Shown one piece after another: positions 7,321 through 21,315 of a stretch of DNA of 64,000 nucleotides; the stretch's first letter is position 1; every line of letters begins with the position of its first letter. The stretch is taken from contig NZ_JMEX01000005.1 of assembly GCF_000760735.1 (NCBI RefSeq), forward strand, positions 1,146,592 to 1,210,591, written 5' to 3'. This stretch comes from Rhodococcoides fascians A44A. GTDB taxonomy: Bacteria > Actinomycetota > Actinomycetes > Mycobacteriales > Mycobacteriaceae. The notes under the pieces are model-generated. The model saw only the letters and a list, made by a program, of their open reading frames with translations, searched no databases and was not told where the DNA came from. Made by a program: the position numbers and the translations under genes.

Positions 7321-10300
7321 CTACTGCGCCCACGGGTGGTCGATGACCACGTCCACGACATCCGTCCCACCGAGGTTCACGTCGGCACCACTGCCGTGAA
7401 CAACGTGCGTAGCCCAAGTGTCGTCGACGAGGTCGGGCACCTGGGCACTCCGGTCGTCCACCACGAGCGCAGCCCCCGTCGCGGCCGCGACGGCCACCGT
7501 CAGGACGTCGCGATCCCCGAGAAAGTGTCGTCGATCGGGCCGAGCCAGCGAACGTGCGTCACGGTCGACGGTCAGCAAGCGTGCCTCGTGGTCGACGGCG
7601 AAGGTTCGCCCTGACGTCGACGCCGACTGCGCCAGCCGACCGTGCGTGACCACTTCCCCGCCGGAGATGACGGCAGTGTCGTCGGGGTCGATACCGAAGC
7701 CTCGTACACCCCGGTCGACCGGCCGCGTCGATCGGCCGGACAGGCTCGCGTCGTCGACGGAGATCCAGGGAAGCGCCGAGCCGGACGGATCCGAGAAACC
7801 TACACCGACCGCGACCTCGCCGGCGTCGAGGGACACCGCGCCTCCGGCTGACCAGACAGCAAGGATTGCGCAGACGCCCTGCTCGGAGAACGGGAGATGG
7901 ATCGTCACGGGTGTCCCCCGGCCGACGCCCTCGGACATCAGCAAGCGGGCCAACTGCGCGACGTGGTCCGAAGTCCGGACGTAGGACTGCTCGCCGTCTC
8001 TGTCGACGATCATCGGCGCACCCGGTTCCGCTTCGACCGCTGCGTCGAACATCGCCGCCATCGTGCGCTGGGCGGCCAGGCTCGAGTCGGCATCGCGGGG
8101 CTCGGGTGGAGGCGGGGCGGGCTGGGCGATCTCGATGTCGCCGACGACGGCGTCGTCGGCGATCCCGAACGAACGCAGAACCGACAACAACACCTCGGCG
8201 ACGTGGACCACCGTGGACTCGTCGTACAAGTCGGTCGCATAGATCAACGAGCACGCGGATTCGGCTCGCCCATCGGATGCAACCGCATCCGAGAACACGA
8301 ACTGAAGGTCGTATCTCGCGACGTGTTCTTCCGCCTCGAGTGCGGACACGGCCAGATCCGGAAGTTCGAGAACGGTGGTCGCGTGATTCTGTAGTGCGAG
8401 CAGCACCTGGAAGAACGGCGATCGAGACCTCGATCGCGGTGGGTCGAGCATGTCGACGATGCGATCGAACGGCACATCGGCGTGCGAGAACGCGTTCAGG
8501 TCGGTCTCGCGCACCAGGGCAAGCACGTCGCCGACGGTCTCGGATCCGTCGAGCGGTGTTCGCAGGACCACGGTGTTGACGAACATCCCCACCATGTCGT
8601 CGAGGGCCGAGTCCCCGCGTCCCGCAACCGGTGTCCCCACGGCGATGTCGGCATCGCCGGACAGTCTGGCCACAACAACGGCGAGGGCAGCGTGCAGTGT
8701 CATGAACAGCGTCACGCCATGACGACGAGCCAGCGTGTCGAGGGCCGACCGCAAGTCCGCGTCGACGACGAAGCGGTACTCGGCACCGACTCGACCGACG
8801 CCCACGCCCCGTGCTCGGTCGACGGGCACACCCCGCTGCTCGAGAAGTCCGTCCAGTGCAGTCCTCCAGTACGACTCCTGCCGTGACACCAGCGAGTCCG
8901 GGTCGTCGGTCGACCCCAGCGCCTCGAGCTGCCACAGCGCGTAGTCCGCATACTGAACGTCGAGCGGTGTCCACGACGGCTCCGTGCCGCGAATGCGTGC
9001 GTTGTACGCGATCAGCAGATCGCGCGTCAGCGGTGCCATCGAGAAACCATCAGCTGCGACGTGGTGGGTGACGAACACCATGACGTGCTCGGTGGGCGTC
9101 ACCTCGAGAACACGCAGGAGCACCGGGACCGACGCGGTGACGTCGAACGGGGTCGCGAGTATCTCGCGTACACGATCGACGACGTCGTCACCCGAGATCT
9201 CTTCGAACACGAAGTCGATTGCTGCATCCGCGCGTGGAAGAACGACCTGCGTGCCGACGCCGTCGATGTCGGGATAGTACGTTCGCAGGGTTTCGTGGCG
9301 ACCGACGACGTCGTCTGCGGCCCGACGCAGGACGTGGACGTCGAGGGTGCCGCTCGCTCGCAGCGCGAACGCGATGTTGTAGTCCGTGGACGTCGGGTCG
9401 AGTCGAGCGAGCAGCCACATGCGTTGCTGCGCCGGGGAGAGCGGAAGCGTGTCGGGTCTACCGAGAGACACCAGTGTTCGACGCCTGCCCGTCCCGACCT
9501 GGGACGCGATCCTCGCCGCGAGAGCCGACACCGTGGGCGCTTCGAACAGCGCTCGTAGGTCGACCTCGGTGTCCAGAGCCGCGCCCAGTCGGGCGGTGAC
9601 CTGGGTCGCGACCAACGAGTTGCCGCCCAGCGCGAAGAAGTCGTCGTCCGAGCCGACCCGGTCGTTACCGAGGACGGCCGAGAATGCCTCCGCCACCGCT
9701 TCTTCCACGGCGGTGGACGGGGCGCGGTACGCCGTGTCGACGACGGTCGGTGCAGGCAGTGCGCGCCGGTCGAGCTTGCCGTTGACGGTGAGGGGCAGAT
9801 CTTCGAGTTCGACGAAACCGGACGGAATCATGTAGTCGGGCAGTCGTTCTCCTACGGTTCGACGGATCGAGTCGAGGTCGCGAGACGCACCGGCCGCACG
9901 TACGAAGTACGCGACGACCCGAGGCCCGAGCGGTGGGTCCTCCCGCACGACGGCAACCGCTGTGGCTACCGAGGGATGGGCCGCAGTCGCTGCTTCCACC
10001 TCACCGAGTTCGATACGGTAACCACGGACCTTGACCTGTTGATCGGCTCGACCCGAGAATTCGAGCTCGCCGGTCTTCCCGGAGACCACCCATCGGACCC
10101 GGTCACCGGTGCGATAGAGAGGTTCGCCGTTGTCCCCGAAGGGGTTTGCTACGAAACGCGTCGCTGTCAAGCCCGGTCGTTCCAGATAGCCGCGGGTCAC
10201 TTGAGAGCCACCCACGTAGAGTTCGCCTTCGACGCCTACCGGCACGGGATGCAGGCGACGATCGAGTACGTGTACGGACAGGCCCGCAATCGGCATCCCG

Positions 10301-13300
10301 ATTATCGAGCCGGACTCGACGTCGGATGCAGCGATTCGCCGGACAGTGACATGCACCGTCGTCTCCGTGATTCCGTACAGGTTGAACAGTGCAGGACCAC
10401 GGGCTTCGCCGTCGCCGTGCCTGCCGAACCACGTGCGCAGACGCCTCGGTTCGAGCGCTTCTCCCCCGAACAACACGTGCCGGAGAACAAGTTCCGTCGA
10501 CGACTCGGTGTCCACGTCGACCAACCGTTGAAACGCCGACGGCGTCTGATTGAGAACTGTGACACGCTCGGAGGCGAGTAGTTCCCGAAACACCTCGGGA
10601 GAACGAGCGGTGTAGTGATCGACCACGACGAGCGTGCCGCCGTGAAGGAGGGCTCCCCACATCTCCCACACGGAGAAATCGAATGCGAACGAGTGGAACA
10701 TCGTCCAGACGTCGGTCGCTCCGAACTCGAAGACGTCGTTCGTCTTCTCGAAGAGGGTCAGCACGTTGTCATGGGTGACTCCGACGCCTTTCGGCTGCCC
10801 CGTCGATCCCGACGTGTAGATGACGTACGCGAGCGACCCACGACGCAACGACGAATGCCGTTCTGCATCGGTCACTGTCGCCTCGGAGCGCCGATCCACC
10901 TCGGCCGCGGTAGGAGCGACAGCCGCCATGTCGACGGCAGGCAGTCCACCGAAGCGTGAGTCGACGCCCTGGTACACGGCCGCGACCGGGGCGCAATCGT
11001 CGAGGACGAAACGAACCCGATCGTCCGGGTGGTCCGGATCGATGGGGAGGTACGCGGCGCCCGAGGTGACCACGGCGAGCAGCGCGACCACGAGGTCCGC
11101 CGATCGGGGCAGCGACACAGCGACCGTAGCTTCCGGGCGTGCACCCAGCGCGATCAGTTCGCGAGCGATCACGTTCGCTTTCGCCGCGACATCTCGGTAA
11201 GTCCAGGATCTGCCCCCGTCACGCAGTGCAACGCGATCGGGTACCTCTCCGGCCATGGCATGGAACCGGTCGACCAACGTGGAGAATGCGGACGGCATCG
11301 GGTCGTCGGTTGTCTCGGTGACGAGTGCGAGCTCCAGCTCCGCAGCCGGAAGCAGCGTCACGTCCCCCAGCGGCTCGTGCGCCTGCTCCACGAGCGCGGA
11401 CGCAGCACGTGCGTAGGCGTCGGCGATGCGCTGCACCGTGGCTCGATCCAGTGCATCCGCGGCGTACACGAATTCGACGTCCCACCCGGCCACGTCACCG
11501 GCGTCGTAGGCGTCGGCCACCGTCACCTGCAGATCGAATTTCGCCTCGACGGAATCGAATTCCACCCCGCTGATGGTCAGGTCGGGCAACTCCAAGTCGA
11601 TCCGAGCGAGGTTCTGGAACACGAACATCACCTGGAAGAGCGGGTGTCTGCCGCGGATTCGGTGCGGATCCGTCACATCGACGATTCGCTCGAACGGCAC
11701 GTCGGCGTTGGCGAACGCGGACAGATCGGTTTCACGTACGTCGGCCACGAACCGGTCGAAGTTCGCGGCCGGATCGACCCGGGTGCGCAGAACGAGAGTG
11801 TTGACGAACATACCGATCATCTCGTCGAGGCGACTGTCCCCACGACCCGCGACAACGGTTCCGACGGTGATGTCCTCGTTGGCGGACATTCGCGACAACA
11901 CCACGGCGAGGGCGGCGTGCATGACCATGAACGGAGTTGCCCCGACGCCTCTGGCGTACGTTGCCACCGCATCTCGCGTCGACCGATCGATGGACACGAC
12001 GACGGCGCCTGCCCGTTCCTCGGCAGCGGCCGTCGTCGTCGCGCGAGAACTGCTGCGCGGCAACTCGATTTCGGCAGGCACGTCCGACAGCTGCCGGACC
12101 CAGTAGTCGATCTGACGCGACGCGGGCGATGCGGGATCGTTTTCGGAGCCGACGAAATTGCGCTGCCAGACTGCGAAGTCCGCATACTGCAGGGGCTGAG
12201 GATCCCATGCGGGTTCGTTGCCGGTCGCCCGAGCTGCGTACGCGCGCGCCAGGTCCCGGGTGAGCGGACCTACCGAGAATCCGTCCACGGAGATGTGGTG
12301 GGCGACGACGACGAGGACGTGCTCGTCTGCGGACTCCCGCAGCAGAACCGCGCGTACGGGAACCGTCTCGGTCACGTCGAATCCACGAGACACCATCTCG
12401 AGGACTCGCGCGGTAGTCGACGCGGAGTCACTGTGCTCCACACGTAGTGCAACCGAACGGTGGGGTTCGACGAACTGGAAGCCGACCCCGTCGACGTCGG
12501 GGTAGCGCGTCCGTAGGATCTCGTGTCGGGTCGTGACGTCGTGAAAGGCCTCGACCAGGGCTCCGACGTCGAGGTTTCCTGTTATCCGGATCAGCGCGGG
12601 CACGTTGTTCGCTGCCGAACGAGGATCGAGTCGGTTGAGGAACCACATGCGTTGCTGCGGTAGGGACAGCGGAGCCGGGGTGTCGTGGTCCGGTCGTCGC
12701 GCCAGAACGCCTCGGACCGACCGCGTGGTCTCCCGCTCGATTCGTCCTGCGAGGACCTCGACTCCCGGAGCGTCGAACAACATCCGAAGGGGAACGTCGG
12801 TGGACAGCTCTGCTCCCAACCGCGCCACCACCTGGGTTGCGATCAGCGAGTTCCCGCCCAGGGCGAAGAAATCGTCGTCCAGACCCACTCGGGGTGCGCC
12901 GAGCATGTCCGAGTAGGTCGAGGCGACGATCTCCTCGACGGGAGTCGACGGCGCCCTGTGCGTCCGCACCTGGACCGCGGGCGCGGGCAGCGCCCGACGG
13001 TCGAGCTTGCCGTTCGGACCGACCGGCAGCCGGTCGACGACGACGATCGACGTCGGAACCATGTAGTCGGGGACGAAGCGCGCAGTAGCCGCACGGATGT
13101 CCGCTGCGTCGATGCTCGCCCCGTCCTCGGGTACGACGTACGCCACCAAGGAGTCACCGACGATTGCGTCGGTGTGCAGTACCACGACGGCCTGGCGAGC
13201 GTTGGGATGAGTGAGCACTGCAGCCTCGACCTCACCGCATTCGATGCGCTGGCCTCGAAGTTTCACCTGGAAATCGCTGCGGCCCACGTAGTCGAGTTCA

Positions 13301-16300
13301 CCGACGGGGTTCCACCGCACCAGATCTCCAGTCCGATAGAGTCGTCCGCCCGTCGAATCGAACGGGTCGGCGACGAACCTCTCGGAAGTCAGTGTCGGTC
13401 TCGTCGCATAGCCTCTGGCGAGTTGTACCCCTGCCAGATACAGCTCCCCCACGACACCGGGCCATACCGGGTTCAAGCGCGAATCGAGCACGTACACACG
13501 GGTGTTCGAGACCGGCCGGCCGATGGGTACGGTCGGCGCAGCGGAGTCGACGATGTCGTACCGGGTGACATCGACGGCGGCCTCGGTGGGTCCGTACAGG
13601 TTGACGAGGTCGGTTCCAGCCAGAATTTCCGATGTCGCACGCACTGTGGCAGCGGGGAGCGCTTCTCCGGATGCGAAGATCCGCCGCAGCCTTCGCGCCG
13701 ACCGCGCGTCCGGATGAGCGGTGAACACCGCGAGCATCGACGGTACGAAGTGCGCGACGGTGACGGAGTGCGTCTCGATCAGCCGTGCAAGATAGGTGGG
13801 GTCGCGGTGACCGTCCGCATCCGCGATCACCAGCGTCGCCCCGATCCCGAGCGGCCAGAACAGCTCCCACACAGACACGTCGAACGTCAGCGGAGTCTTG
13901 TGGACCACGACATCGTCGGTGCCCAGTGGATAGCACTGCTGCATCCAGTCCAGCCGATTGACGACGGCGCGGTGGCTGACCACCACACCCTTCGGCCTGC
14001 CGGTCGACCCGGACGTGAAGATCACGTACGCCGCGACGTCCGGATGGTGTCGATGGACCGACACAGTCGCGTTCGGTTCGCTCTCGACCGTGTGGTGCAC
14101 GTCGATGGTGACGACCCCGGTTGTCGCCTTCGACAACTCCACGCTCGACGCAGCACCGTCGACGAGAACGACTGAGGCTTCGGACGCCTCCAGAACGTAG
14201 TGCAGGCGCTCGATCGGTTGCTGCGGATCGATCGGTACGTAGGCACCGCCGGCATCGAGCACGGCGTACACCGCGAGGACCGACTCGAAAGACCGTGACA
14301 CTGCCACACCGACGGTGGTCTCCGGTCCGACACCTGCGTGTTGCAGCGTCCGAGACAGCGCCTTCACCTGATCGGAGAACTGTGCGTAGGAGATCTCGTG
14401 GTCACCGTGGCGAATCGCAATCGAATCGGGAGACCTCTGGGCAACCCGGCGGAATCGATCGAGGAGCATGTCCTCGCGGGCAGCGACCGCGGTTCGGTTC
14501 CATTCGGTGAGAACCGATGTCGTCTCGTGGTCGTCGAGAAGGTCGATGTCACCGACGACCGCGAACCGATCGGTGACCATGGCCTCGAGTATTCGGACGA
14601 ATCGCCGTCCGGCTGCGGCGATGGTGTCTTCGTCGAACAGCTCGGTCAGGTAGAGGAACTGAGCCGACATTCCTGCGGGTTCGCCGGAACGGTCGAAATC
14701 CTCCGACATGGTCAGGTACAGATCGAACTTCGACAGCCCGGTTTCCAGTTCGACGCCCGCGGCGCGGATCTCCGGGAGCTCGACGCTTGTGCGTTCGAGA
14801 TTCTGGAACGCGAGCATCACCTGGAACAGAGGTTGTCTCGCCGTCGACCTCGTCGGATCGAGTATCTCCACCAGCCGCTCGAACGGAAGGTCCGAGTTCG
14901 CGAACGCGTCGAGGTCGGATTCGCGCGTCGACGCGAGCACGTGCCTCACGGTGTCAGAGGGACGGATCTCGGATCTGAGCACGAGCGTGTTGACGAACAT
15001 GCCGATCACATCGTCCAGCGCACGCTCACCACGGCCTGCGATCGGCGTTCCGATCGTGACGTCTTCCGTTGCCGCCGCACGTGCCAACAGAATCGCGAAC
15101 GCTGCGTGCACGACCATGAACGGCGTGCATCCCACGTCGAGGCCCAGCGCGACGACGGCGCGATGCAATGCACCGCCGATCGCGAAGCGGTGAACGGCAC
15201 CGCGCTCGGACTGCACGACCGGGCGAGGACGGTCGGTCGGTAGGTCCAGCTGCTCGGGGCTCCCTGCGAGACGCCGCTTCCAGTAGTCGATCTGCGTGCG
15301 AACCAGAGATTCCGGATCGTTCTCCTCCCCGAGGACCTCGCGCTGCCACACCGAGAAGTCGGCGTACTGCACCTTCATCGGCTCCCACATCGGTGTCCGA
15401 CCTCCGACTCGTGCCGCGTATGCGTACACGATGTCTCGCATGAGGGGACCGATGGAGAAACCGTCGGCGGCGATGTGGTGGACGACGACCGCGAGGATTC
15501 CTTCGGTATCGCCGACTCGGAACAGATGGGCACGGAACGGCGGAGCTTCGGACAGCGCGAAACTCGTGTTCACCAGCACGCGGATGCGTCCGAGCGCGTC
15601 GTTCTCGGTGCAGGTGTCCACACCGAGCTCGAACGGGCTCTCGTCGATACGCAGAATTCGTTGGTGGCCGACACCGTCCACATCCGGATACACGGTGCGT
15701 AGCGTTTCGTGGCGTTCACGGATGTCGTCGATGGCCGTTCGGAGGGCTGTCTCGTTCAGCTCACCGGTGAGACGGACGACGATGGGAATGTTGTAGGCGG
15801 CGGAGTCCGGTTCGAACTGATCCAGGAACCACATTCGTTGCTGCGCAAGGGACAGCGGTATTCGTTCCGGACGTGTGCGCGCCGTCAGGGGTGCGCGCCG
15901 CTTCTTCCCGACGCTGCGATCGATCACTGCTGCCAGGGCAGCCACCGACGGTGCGTCGAACACGGCGCGGACATCGAGGTCGACGTCGAGTTCTGCGCCG
16001 ACCCGGGCGGTCACCTGAGTGGCGAGAAGCGAGTTGCCACCGAGAGAGAAGAATTCGTCGTCGCGCCCGACTCGATCGACACGCAGGAGGCTGCTGTAGA
16101 CCTCGGCGACTACGTGCTCGGCGCGAGTACGCGGCTCGGTGAACTCTGTGCGCTCGAACATCGGCTCCGGCAGCGCTCGCCTGTTCAGTTTGCCCGACGG
16201 TCCGAGCGGGAGCTCGCCGATCACGAGGAACGCCGACGGAACCATGTATTCGGGCAGTACCCGCCCGGCCACATCCCGCAGCCGTTCGGTGTCCACGGAC

Positions 16301-19300
16301 GACCCGTGCGAGGGGACGATGTAGGCAACGAGCCTGTCACCTCGCACATCCACCACGGCGTGGTGGACCGAGCCGTCGCGGAGAAGAACGTTCTCGATCT
16401 CCCCGAGTTCGATGCGCAACCCTCGCAGCTTGACTTGAAAGTCCGAGCGGCCGAGGTATTCCAGCTCGCCGTCGGTGCGCATCCGTACGACGTCACCCGT
16501 GCGATAGAGCCTCGCCCCGTCGATCGAGAACGGGTCGGCGACGAACCGGTCAGCCGTCAGGTCCGGCTGATTCGAGTATCCGCGCGCGAGTTGCACGCCG
16601 CCGAGGTACAACTCCCCTTGCCCACCCACGGGGACCGGGTGCAACCTCGAATCGAGCACGTGCACACGAGTGTTGAACACGGGACGTCCGATCGGTACGC
16701 CGTCGGTGTCGGTGTCGGAGAACTCGTGGTGGGTCACGTCGACGGCAGCCTCCGTGGGGCCGTACAGGTTGACCACGCGTGCACCCGGCAGTGCCGTCTG
16801 CAGCGACGATGCCGTTGCGGACGGCAGGGCTTCTCCCGAGCAGAACACCCATCGCGGCGCGACGTTCGCCGGTGCCCTATCGGAGGCGTACACGGCGGCC
16901 ATCGACGGTACGAAGTGCAGGACCGTTACCTGCTGGGACGACAGGAGCGAGGCCAGGTAGTTCGGATCACGGTGGCCGTGCGGACGCGCGATCACCGTTC
17001 GAGCACCGATGTGCAACGGCCAGAACAACTCCCACACCGACACGTCGAACGTCACCGGAGTCTTGTGCAGGACGACGTCCTCTCGGGTCATCCCGTATTG
17101 TTCCTGCATCCAGACGAGCCGATTCACGATGGCGCGGTGGTCGACCGACACCCCCTTGGGGGCACCCGTCGATCCCGACGTGAAGAGAACGTAGGCAGTG
17201 TTCGCCGCGGTGAGCGTACCGAGACGATCGGCGTCGGTCAGCGGTCCGGGCGAGAAGGCGCGCAGGTCGATCTCGTCCACGGACACCACCGGGACACTCG
17301 ATGCTTCGAGCGCCTGGCTCGAGATCGACGCGCCGACAAGGTCCTCGTTCCTCGACAGCACCAGCACAGCGTTCGACGCCGTGACGATGTGCCGCTGCCG
17401 CTCTCCAGGCTGATCCGGATCCATCGGGACGTATGCAGCACCAGCTGCCTGCACGGCGTAAATGGCCACGAAGAGGTCGAAGGAGCGATGCATCGAGACC
17501 GCGACTCTCGTTTCCGGACCGACGCCTCGCGAGATCAGGTACCGCGCAAGCGTGTTCACGCGTGCGTCGAACTCCCGATAGGTCAGGGTGACGTCGTCGC
17601 ACGTCAGAGCGTCGGCATCGGGCGACGCTGCCGCGCGCGCAGCGTACATCGACACCAACGTCGACGTCTCGTCGAACTCGTGATGGGTCGAATTGATCTC
17701 GTCGATCAACCAGCGGCGCTCGGCGGCATCGATCAGAGCGATGTCGCCGACGACCGCCGTCGAATCCTCGGACACCACGTCGAGGAGAAGACGAACGCGA
17801 GCGGCCAGCGCGTCGACGGTCGACGTATCGAAGATGTCGCGCGCGTACGTGATGGAGAATTCGATGCCGTTCGGGTCACCGGAGCTGGAGTAGCTTTCGG
17901 AGAAGACCAGTTCGAGGTCGAATCTGGCGGCATGGACGGCGACCTCCACGGGCGACAACGCAAGTCCGGACGCCTGTACGGTCGCGCGGCCTCCGTCCTG
18001 GAAGGTCAACAACACCTGGAACAACGGGTGACGTCCAGAGAAACGAGGTGGGTCCAGTATCTCCACCACACGGTCGAACGGAAGGTCCGCGTGAGCGAAC
18101 GCGGACAGGTCCACCTCGCGTACTCGGGCCAACACGTCGTCGAAGGTCGCCGACGAGTCCACCGGCGTCCGCAGCACCAGCGTGTTCACGAACATGCCGA
18201 CGACTGCGTCGAGATCGGTCTCACCGCGGCCGGCAACCGGTGTACCCACGACGACATCCGATTCACCGGACATCCGCGCCAACAACACTGCGATGCAGGC
18301 GTGCACCACCATGAACGGAGTGACGCCCCGGCGTCCGGCGAGTTCGACGATTCGACGATGGACGGCTGCATCGAGACGTCGGGAACTACGTCCACCCGAT
18401 CCCGACCGAACTGGCCCTCGCGGCCTGTCCGTCGGGACGATCGTCTCCTCCGGCGCACCGGCGAGTGTCGTCGACCAGAACCTTTCCTGAGCCGCAGCCA
18501 GTGACGTCGGATCGTCGGATGCCCCGAGCAGCGCTCGCTGCCACACCGTGTAGTCCGTGTACTGCACCGGTAGCGGTATCCACTCGGGCGCGTGCCCAGC
18601 GAGGCGCGAGACGTACGCTTCCGTGACATCCGACGCAAGAGGGCGCATGGAGAAGCCGTCGGCTGCGATGTGATGGACCACGAAGATCAAGACGTGATGC
18701 TCGGATGCCGTGCGCAGTAACCTGACTCGGAACGGCGGCGCGGCAGTGACGTCGAACGGCGTCGTGGCGGCCCGCTCCAGGTGACGCATCACCGACGACG
18801 GATCCGCGTCGACGACGCTCAGATCGATCGGGGCATGCCCTGGATCGGCCACCGATTGGGTGCCTGTCCCGTCGACCTCCGGGTAGGTGGTCCGCAGTAC
18901 CGCCTGGCGAGCGACCACGTCACCGACAGCTGCCGTCAGAGCAATCCGGTCCAGCGGCCCGCGCAGTTCGAGCGCCAGCACGATGTTGTCGGCGGCGGAC
19001 TCGCTGTCGAGCCTGGCCGAGAACCACATTCGTTGTTGGGCAGCCGAGAGTGGGACGGGGTAGGTCACCGGCAGACGCCCGAGCACGGCGGTGCCGTCGG
19101 GCCCGGAACCGGCGGCGAACTCGACGACCGTCGCCCACTGTTCCACGGTCGCGTTGTCGAAGAAGTCACGGACGGCGGTGCGTACGCCGAATCGAGAATT
19201 CACACGGGACACCGCACGCGTCGCCGCCAAAGAGTTCCCACCGAGGGCGAAGAAGTCGTCGTCCAGCCCGACGCCGGATACACCGAGGAGCACCTCGAAC

Positions 19301-21165
19301 TCCTCCGCGACACCGATTTCCGTGTCGGATTCCGGTGCGCGGAAGGCGGTTCGTTCGGCCGGGGGGTCAGGAAGGCTTCGCCGATCGAGTTTGCCGGAGT
19401 GTCCGAGTGGCATCGCGTCCAGTTCCACCAGGGCACTCGGCACCATGTACGCCGGAAGCACCGCCTTCAGCCTGGCCGTCGCCGCCTCCTCGTCGAATTC
19501 GGACGATCTCGTCGGCACCACGTATCCGACCAGGCGGTCGCCGCGCACGATCACCGCGCATTGAAGCACGGAGGGATCCTGCTGCAGAACGGTTTCCACT
19601 TCACCGAGCTCGATCCGCAGTCCGCGGAGTTTGACCTGGGAGTCACTGCGGCCGAGGTAGACCAGAACCCCGCCGTCGGTCCACTTGACCAGGTCCCCGG
19701 TGCGATACATGCGTCGACCTGAACCGAATGGGTCGGCCACGAACCGATCCGCAGTGAGCTGCGATTTTCCGACGTATCCGCGTGCCAGTTGAATACCGGC
19801 GAGGTACAACTCTCCGACCGTCCCATCGGGCACGGGGCCGAGTGCACCGTCGAGTACATACAGCTCGGTGTCGTCGGCAGCAACGCCGATGGGTACAGGT
19901 CCGTCGCCTGCCCCCGTCACGTGGTGCGCGGTCACGTCGACGGCGGCCTCGGTCGGCCCGTACAGGTTGTGCAGCTCGGCAGCCGACAGCGATGCGAACC
20001 GTGCTGCGGTGGCGGCACCGAGCTCTTCGCCCGACGCGAAGAGGTATCTGAGACTCGAAATATCCTCTGCGCCGACGACATCGACGAACACCGCCAGCAT
20101 CGACGGGACGAAATGCGCGACGGTCACGTCGGTGGACCGGATGGTCTTCGCAAGGTATTCGGGGTCGGTGTGCCCACCCGGCTCCGCGACGACGAGCGTC
20201 GCACCCACTCGCAGCGGCCAGAAGAACTCCCATACCGACACGTCGAAGGTGAACGGTGTCTTCTGCAGGACGACGTCCCGCGCGTTCAGCCGGTACAGGC
20301 GCTGTCGCCAGTGCAGGTTCGCGGCGATTGCGCGGTGCGAGACCCCGACGCCTTTCGGCCGACCGGTCGATCCGGACGTGAAGATCACATAGGCCAGGTC
20401 GTCCGGCGCCGGTCCCGACAGATCCCCGTCACGGGCGTCGGAACCGTGGGTCAGGAGGGTTCGAACATCGACGACGGGCACTTCGGACGGCAGCCGGTGG
20501 GCGATGGTGTCCTCGGTGACGATCAGTACCGGCTCGGCGACGTCGACGATGTAGTCGAGCCGCTCGCGCGGATGATCGGGGTCCAACGGTAGATAGGCGG
20601 CGCCGGACTTGACGATTCCGTACATTGCCACGATCAACTCGACCGACCGATGCATGGCCACGCCGACGGTTCGGTCGGGCCCGGCACCCAGCGACACGAG
20701 GTGACGTGCCACCTGCTCGGCTCTCCGATCCAGCTCTCCGTAGCTCAACACCTGGTCTCGAAACCGCACCGCAGGGCTGTCCGGTGTGCTCTCCACGACA
20801 GCGTCGAATTCGTCGAGCAACGTGCCGGAAGGCCGGACATCGTCGCCGTCGAACTCGGGGGCGGCGACGAGACGGGACAGCGAGGCGGCGAGCTCGGTGA
20901 GAACGCGGTCGAACGCACCCTCGTCGGACTGGAAGGTCGCGGGAAGCAGGTCTCCCAGGACCAGAGCGAACAGCGCGTCCGGTCCGAGGACTCCACCCAT
21001 GCTGGAGTCCAGCCGGTCCAGTGCCTCGGCCAGCTGACCGAATCGGACGGTCACACCGTCGAACACGAGGGCGGGACGATCGGCCTCCGCGTGCGCGACG
21101 GACGTGACGAGCCTGCGAACGTCGGTGACCGAGAGGGGCAGGCTGTGGTCGGGATCGACAACCAT
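7321..21165 (-). CDS. NRPS subunit S5: head-(A-PCP-C)x4-pseudo-A
   Basis: The 4614-residue synthetase has four elongation modules and no E or TE domain. Order by residue: head 15-102; A1 109-600, PCP 644, C 704-1136; A2 1168-1666, PCP 1711, C 1772-2206; A3 2231-2722, PCP 2771, C 2829-3272; A4 3299-3804, PCP 3848, C 3906-4339; degenerate A fragment 4366-4614. Each PCP has LGGNSL and each C has HHxxxDG. Pocket residues read as DVWHFSLVDK for A1-A3 (serine) and DFWNLGLVHK for A4 (close to the threonine code DFWNIGMVHK). I start at the ATG at 21165 (GGGGAGG upstream) rather than 21228 because this aligns its head with that of S2, both reaching the conserved Asp at residue 15. The C-terminal C domain needs an acceptor on another protein. 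Confidence 0.92.
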   Translation of the reverse strand: MVVDPDHSLPLSVTDVRRLVTSVAHAEADRPALVFDGVTVRFGQLAEALDRLDSSMGGVLGPDALFALVLGDLLPATFQSDEGAFDRVLTELAASLSRLVAAPEFDGDDVRPSGTLLDEFDAVVESTPDSPAVRFRDQVLSYGELDRRAEQVARHLVSLGAGPDRTVGVAMHRSVELIVAMYGIVKSGAAYLPLDPDHPRERLDYIVDVAEPVLIVTEDTIAHRLPSEVPVVDVRTLLTHGSDARDGDLSGPAPDDLAYVIFTSGSTGRPKGVGVSHRAIAANLHWRQRLYRLNARDVVLQKTPFTFDVSVWEFFWPLRVGATLVVAEPGGHTDPEYLAKTIRSTDVTVAHFVPSMLAVFVDVVGAEDISSLRYLFASGEELGAATAARFASLSAAELHNLYGPTEAAVDVTAHHVTGAGDGPVPIGVAADDTELYVLDGALGPVPDGTVGELYLAGIQLARGYVGKSQLTADRFVADPFGSGRRMYRTGDLVKWTDGGVLVYLGRSDSQVKLRGLRIELGEVETVLQQDPSVLQCAVIVRGDRLVGYVVPTRSSEFDEEAATARLKAVLPAYMVPSALVELDAMPLGHSGKLDRRSLPDPPAERTAFRAPESDTEIGVAEEFEVLLGVSGVGLDDDFFALGGNSLAATRAVSRVNSRFGVRTAVRDFFDNATVEQWATVVEFAAGSGPDGTAVLGRLPVTYPVPLSAAQQRMWFSARLDSESAADNIVLALELRGPLDRIALTAAVGDVVARQAVLRTTYPEVDGTGTQSVADPGHAPIDLSVVDADPSSVMRHLERAATTPFDVTAAPPFRVRLLRTASEHHVLIFVVHHIAADGFSMRPLASDVTEAYVSRLAGHAPEWIPLPVQYTDYTVWQRALLGASDDPTSLAAAQERFWSTTLAGAPEETIVPTDRPRGPVRSGSGGRSSRRLDAAVHRRIVELAGRRGVTPFMVVHACIAVLLARMSGESDVVVGTPVAGRGETDLDAVVGMFVNTLVLRTPVDSSATFDDVLARVREVDLSAFAHADLPFDRVVEILDPPRFSGRHPLFQVLLTFQDGGRATVQASGLALSPVEVAVHAARFDLELVFSESYSSSGDPNGIEFSITYARDIFDTSTVDALAARVRLLLDVVSEDSTAVVGDIALIDAAERRWLIDEINSTHHEFDETSTLVSMYAARAAASPDADALTCDDVTLTYREFDARVNTLARYLISRGVGPETRVAVSMHRSFDLFVAIYAVQAAGAAYVPMDPDQPGERQRHIVTASNAVLVLSRNEDLVGASISSQALEASSVPVVSVDEIDLRAFSPGPLTDADRLGTLTAANTAYVLFTSGSTGAPKGVSVDHRAIVNRLVWMQEQYGMTREDVVLHKTPVTFDVSVWELFWPLHIGARTVIARPHGHRDPNYLASLLSSQQVTVLHFVPSMAAVYASDRAPANVAPRWVFCSGEALPSATASSLQTALPGARVVNLYGPTEAAVDVTHHEFSDTDTDGVPIGRPVFNTRVHVLDSRLHPVPVGGQGELYLGGVQLARGYSNQPDLTADRFVADPFSIDGARLYRTGDVVRMRTDGELEYLGRSDFQVKLRGLRIELGEIENVLLRDGSVHHAVVDVRGDRLVAYIVPSHGSSVDTERLRDVAGRVLPEYMVPSAFLVIGELPLGPSGKLNRRALPEPMFERTEFTEPRTRAEHVVAEVYSSLLRVDRVGRDDEFFSLGGNSLLATQVTARVGAELDVDLDVRAVFDAPSVAALAAVIDRSVGKKRRAPLTARTRPERIPLSLAQQRMWFLDQFEPDSAAYNIPIVVRLTGELNETALRTAIDDIRERHETLRTVYPDVDGVGHQRILRIDESPFELGVDTCTENDALGRIRVLVNTSFALSEAPPFRAHLFRVGDTEGILAVVVHHIAADGFSIGPLMRDIVYAYAARVGGRTPMWEPMKVQYADFSVWQREVLGEENDPESLVRTQIDYWKRRLAGSPEQLDLPTDRPRPVVQSERGAVHRFAIGGALHRAVVALGLDVGCTPFMVVHAAFAILLARAAATEDVTIGTPIAGRGERALDDVIGMFVNTLVLRSEIRPSDTVRHVLASTRESDLDAFANSDLPFERLVEILDPTRSTARQPLFQVMLAFQNLERTSVELPEIRAAGVELETGLSKFDLYLTMSEDFDRSGEPAGMSAQFLYLTELFDEDTIAAAGRRFVRILEAMVTDRFAVVGDIDLLDDHETTSVLTEWNRTAVAAREDMLLDRFRRVAQRSPDSIAIRHGDHEISYAQFSDQVKALSRTLQHAGVGPETTVGVAVSRSFESVLAVYAVLDAGGAYVPIDPQQPIERLHYVLEASEASVVLVDGAASSVELSKATTGVVTIDVHHTVESEPNATVSVHRHHPDVAAYVIFTSGSTGRPKGVVVSHRAVVNRLDWMQQCYPLGTDDVVVHKTPLTFDVSVWELFWPLGIGATLVIADADGHRDPTYLARLIETHSVTVAHFVPSMLAVFTAHPDARSARRLRRIFASGEALPAATVRATSEILAGTDLVNLYGPTEAAVDVTRYDIVDSAAPTVPIGRPVSNTRVYVLDSRLNPVWPGVVGELYLAGVQLARGYATRPTLTSERFVADPFDSTGGRLYRTGDLVRWNPVGELDYVGRSDFQVKLRGQRIECGEVEAAVLTHPNARQAVVVLHTDAIVGDSLVAYVVPEDGASIDAADIRAATARFVPDYMVPTSIVVVDRLPVGPNGKLDRRALPAPAVQVRTHRAPSTPVEEIVASTYSDMLGAPRVGLDDDFFALGGNSLIATQVVARLGAELSTDVPLRMLFDAPGVEVLAGRIERETTRSVRGVLARRPDHDTPAPLSLPQQRMWFLNRLDPRSAANNVPALIRITGNLDVGALVEAFHDVTTRHEILRTRYPDVDGVGFQFVEPHRSVALRVEHSDSASTTARVLEMVSRGFDVTETVPVRAVLLRESADEHVLVVVAHHISVDGFSVGPLTRDLARAYAARATGNEPAWDPQPLQYADFAVWQRNFVGSENDPASPASRQIDYWVRQLSDVPAEIELPRSSSRATTTAAAEERAGAVVVSIDRSTRDAVATYARGVGATPFMVMHAALAVVLSRMSANEDITVGTVVAGRGDSRLDEMIGMFVNTLVLRTRVDPAANFDRFVADVRETDLSAFANADVPFERIVDVTDPHRIRGRHPLFQVMFVFQNLARIDLELPDLTISGVEFDSVEAKFDLQVTVADAYDAGDVAGWDVEFVYAADALDRATVQRIADAYARAASALVEQAHEPLGDVTLLPAAELELALVTETTDDPMPSAFSTLVDRFHAMAGEVPDRVALRDGGRSWTYRDVAAKANVIARELIALGARPEATVAVSLPRSADLVVALLAVVTSGAAYLPIDPDHPDDRVRFVLDDCAPVAAVYQGVDSRFGGLPAVDMAAVAPTAAEVDRRSEATVTDAERHSSLRRGSLAYVIYTSGSTGQPKGVGVTHDNVLTLFEKTNDVFEFGATDVWTMFHSFAFDFSVWEMWGALLHGGTLVVVDHYTARSPEVFRELLASERVTVLNQTPSAFQRLVDVDTESSTELVLRHVLFGGEALEPRRLRTWFGRHGDGEARGPALFNLYGITETTVHVTVRRIAASDVESGSIIGMPIAGLSVHVLDRRLHPVPVGVEGELYVGGSQVTRGYLERPGLTATRFVANPFGDNGEPLYRTGDRVRWVVSGKTGELEFSGRADQQVKVRGYRIELGEVEAATAAHPSVATAVAVVREDPPLGPRVVAYFVRAAGASRDLDSIRRTVGERLPDYMIPSGFVELEDLPLTVNGKLDRRALPAPTVVDTAYRAPSTAVEEAVAEAFSAVLGNDRVGSDDDFFALGGNSLVATQVTARLGAALDTEVDLRALFEAPTVSALAARIASQVGTGRRRTLVSLGRPDTLPLSPAQQRMWLLARLDPTSTDYNIAFALRASGTLDVHVLRRAADDVVGRHETLRTYYPDIDGVGTQVVLPRADAAIDFVFEEISGDDVVDRVREILATPFDVTASVPVLLRVLEVTPTEHVMVFVTHHVAADGFSMAPLTRDLLIAYNARIRGTEPSWTPLDVQYADYALWQLEALGSTDDPDSLVSRQESYWRTALDGLLEQRGVPVDRARGVGVGRVGAEYRFVVDADLRSALDTLARRHGVTLFMTLHAALAVVVARLSGDADIAVGTPVAGRGDSALDDMVGMFVNTVVLRTPLDGSETVGDVLALVRETDLNAFSHADVPFDRIVDMLDPPRSRSRSPFFQVLLALQNHATTVLELPDLAVSALEAEEHVARYDLQFVFSDAVASDGRAESACSLIYATDLYDESTVVHVAEVLLSVLRSFGIADDAVVGDIEIAQPAPPPPEPRDADSSLAAQRTMAAMFDAAVEAEPGAPMIVDRDGEQSYVRTSDHVAQLARLLMSEGVGRGTPVTIHLPFSEQGVCAILAVWSAGGAVSLDAGEVAVGVGFSDPSGSALPWISVDDASLSGRSTRPVDRGVRGFGIDPDDTAVISGGEVVTHGRLAQSASTSGRTFAVDHEARLLTVDRDARSLARPDRRHFLGDRDVLTVAVAAATGAALVVDDRSAQVPDLVDDTWATHVVHGSGADVNLGGTDVVDVVIDHPWAQ
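7324..8070 (-). other. Degenerate adenylation domain at S5 C-terminus (docking candidate)
   Basis: The last 249 residues of S5 follow the start of an A domain ([11 protein letters not shown] matches the usual LARYLxxx[14 protein letters not shown] matches the AVxxAGAAY region). The ATP-binding A3 core is deleted ([15 protein letters not shown] stands where [16 protein letters not shown] should be), and the chain stops near the middle of the N-subdomain after DDTWATHVV. It cannot adenylate. S2 ends the same way, so it is a retained structural element, perhaps for docking. Confidence 0.75.
20860..21123 (-). other. S5 N-terminal head element (docking candidate)
   Basis: Residues 15-102 of S5 precede the first real A domain. 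They share with the S2 head and the S1 tail the pattern D-[LV]-x-x-LV, then [AS]MG at about residue 41 of the element, then [DE]AL, a Leu-rich LSxLxP-like stretch and a final amphipathic segment. The same pattern resembles a shortened start of an A domain. Confidence 0.65.
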
Positions 21166-21315
21166 GTGGTGCAATCCTCCCCACCCTCGATCGAATGTTC
21201 GGTACCGCGGTGTTCGCGTGCCGAACAATCAAGAGCGGTCTACCTTGCCCACGATACTGTGACGAACGCGTCGTCTCCGGTCGGGGCTGGGCGTTTTGTG
21301 AAACTTCCCTGACCG
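21166..21315 (-). promoter_or_regulatory. S4-S5 intergenic region with inverted repeat
   Basis: The 150 bases between the S4 stop and the S5 start hold a perfect inverted repeat TGTTCG-CGTGC-CGAACA (21211-21227); a third TGTTCG half-site begins at 21196. In the S5 direction a poor promoter, TTCGTC-N18-TAGACC (21266 down to 21237), would put the repeat just after the transcription start, a normal operator position. GGGGAGG about ten bases before the ATG is the ribosome site. This suggests, but does not prove, that S5 has its own regulated promoter. Confidence 0.35.

Noticed and set aside
21193..21204. LexA (SOS) box near CGAATGTTCG
   Set aside because: The half-sites are not spaced as CGAAC-N4-GTTCG, so the match is incidental.
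21166..21228. Extended N-terminus of S5 starting at 21228
   Set aside because: The extra 21 residues contain the inverted repeat and no ribosome site; the ATG at 21165 has GGGGAGG upstream and aligns the S5 head with the S2 head.
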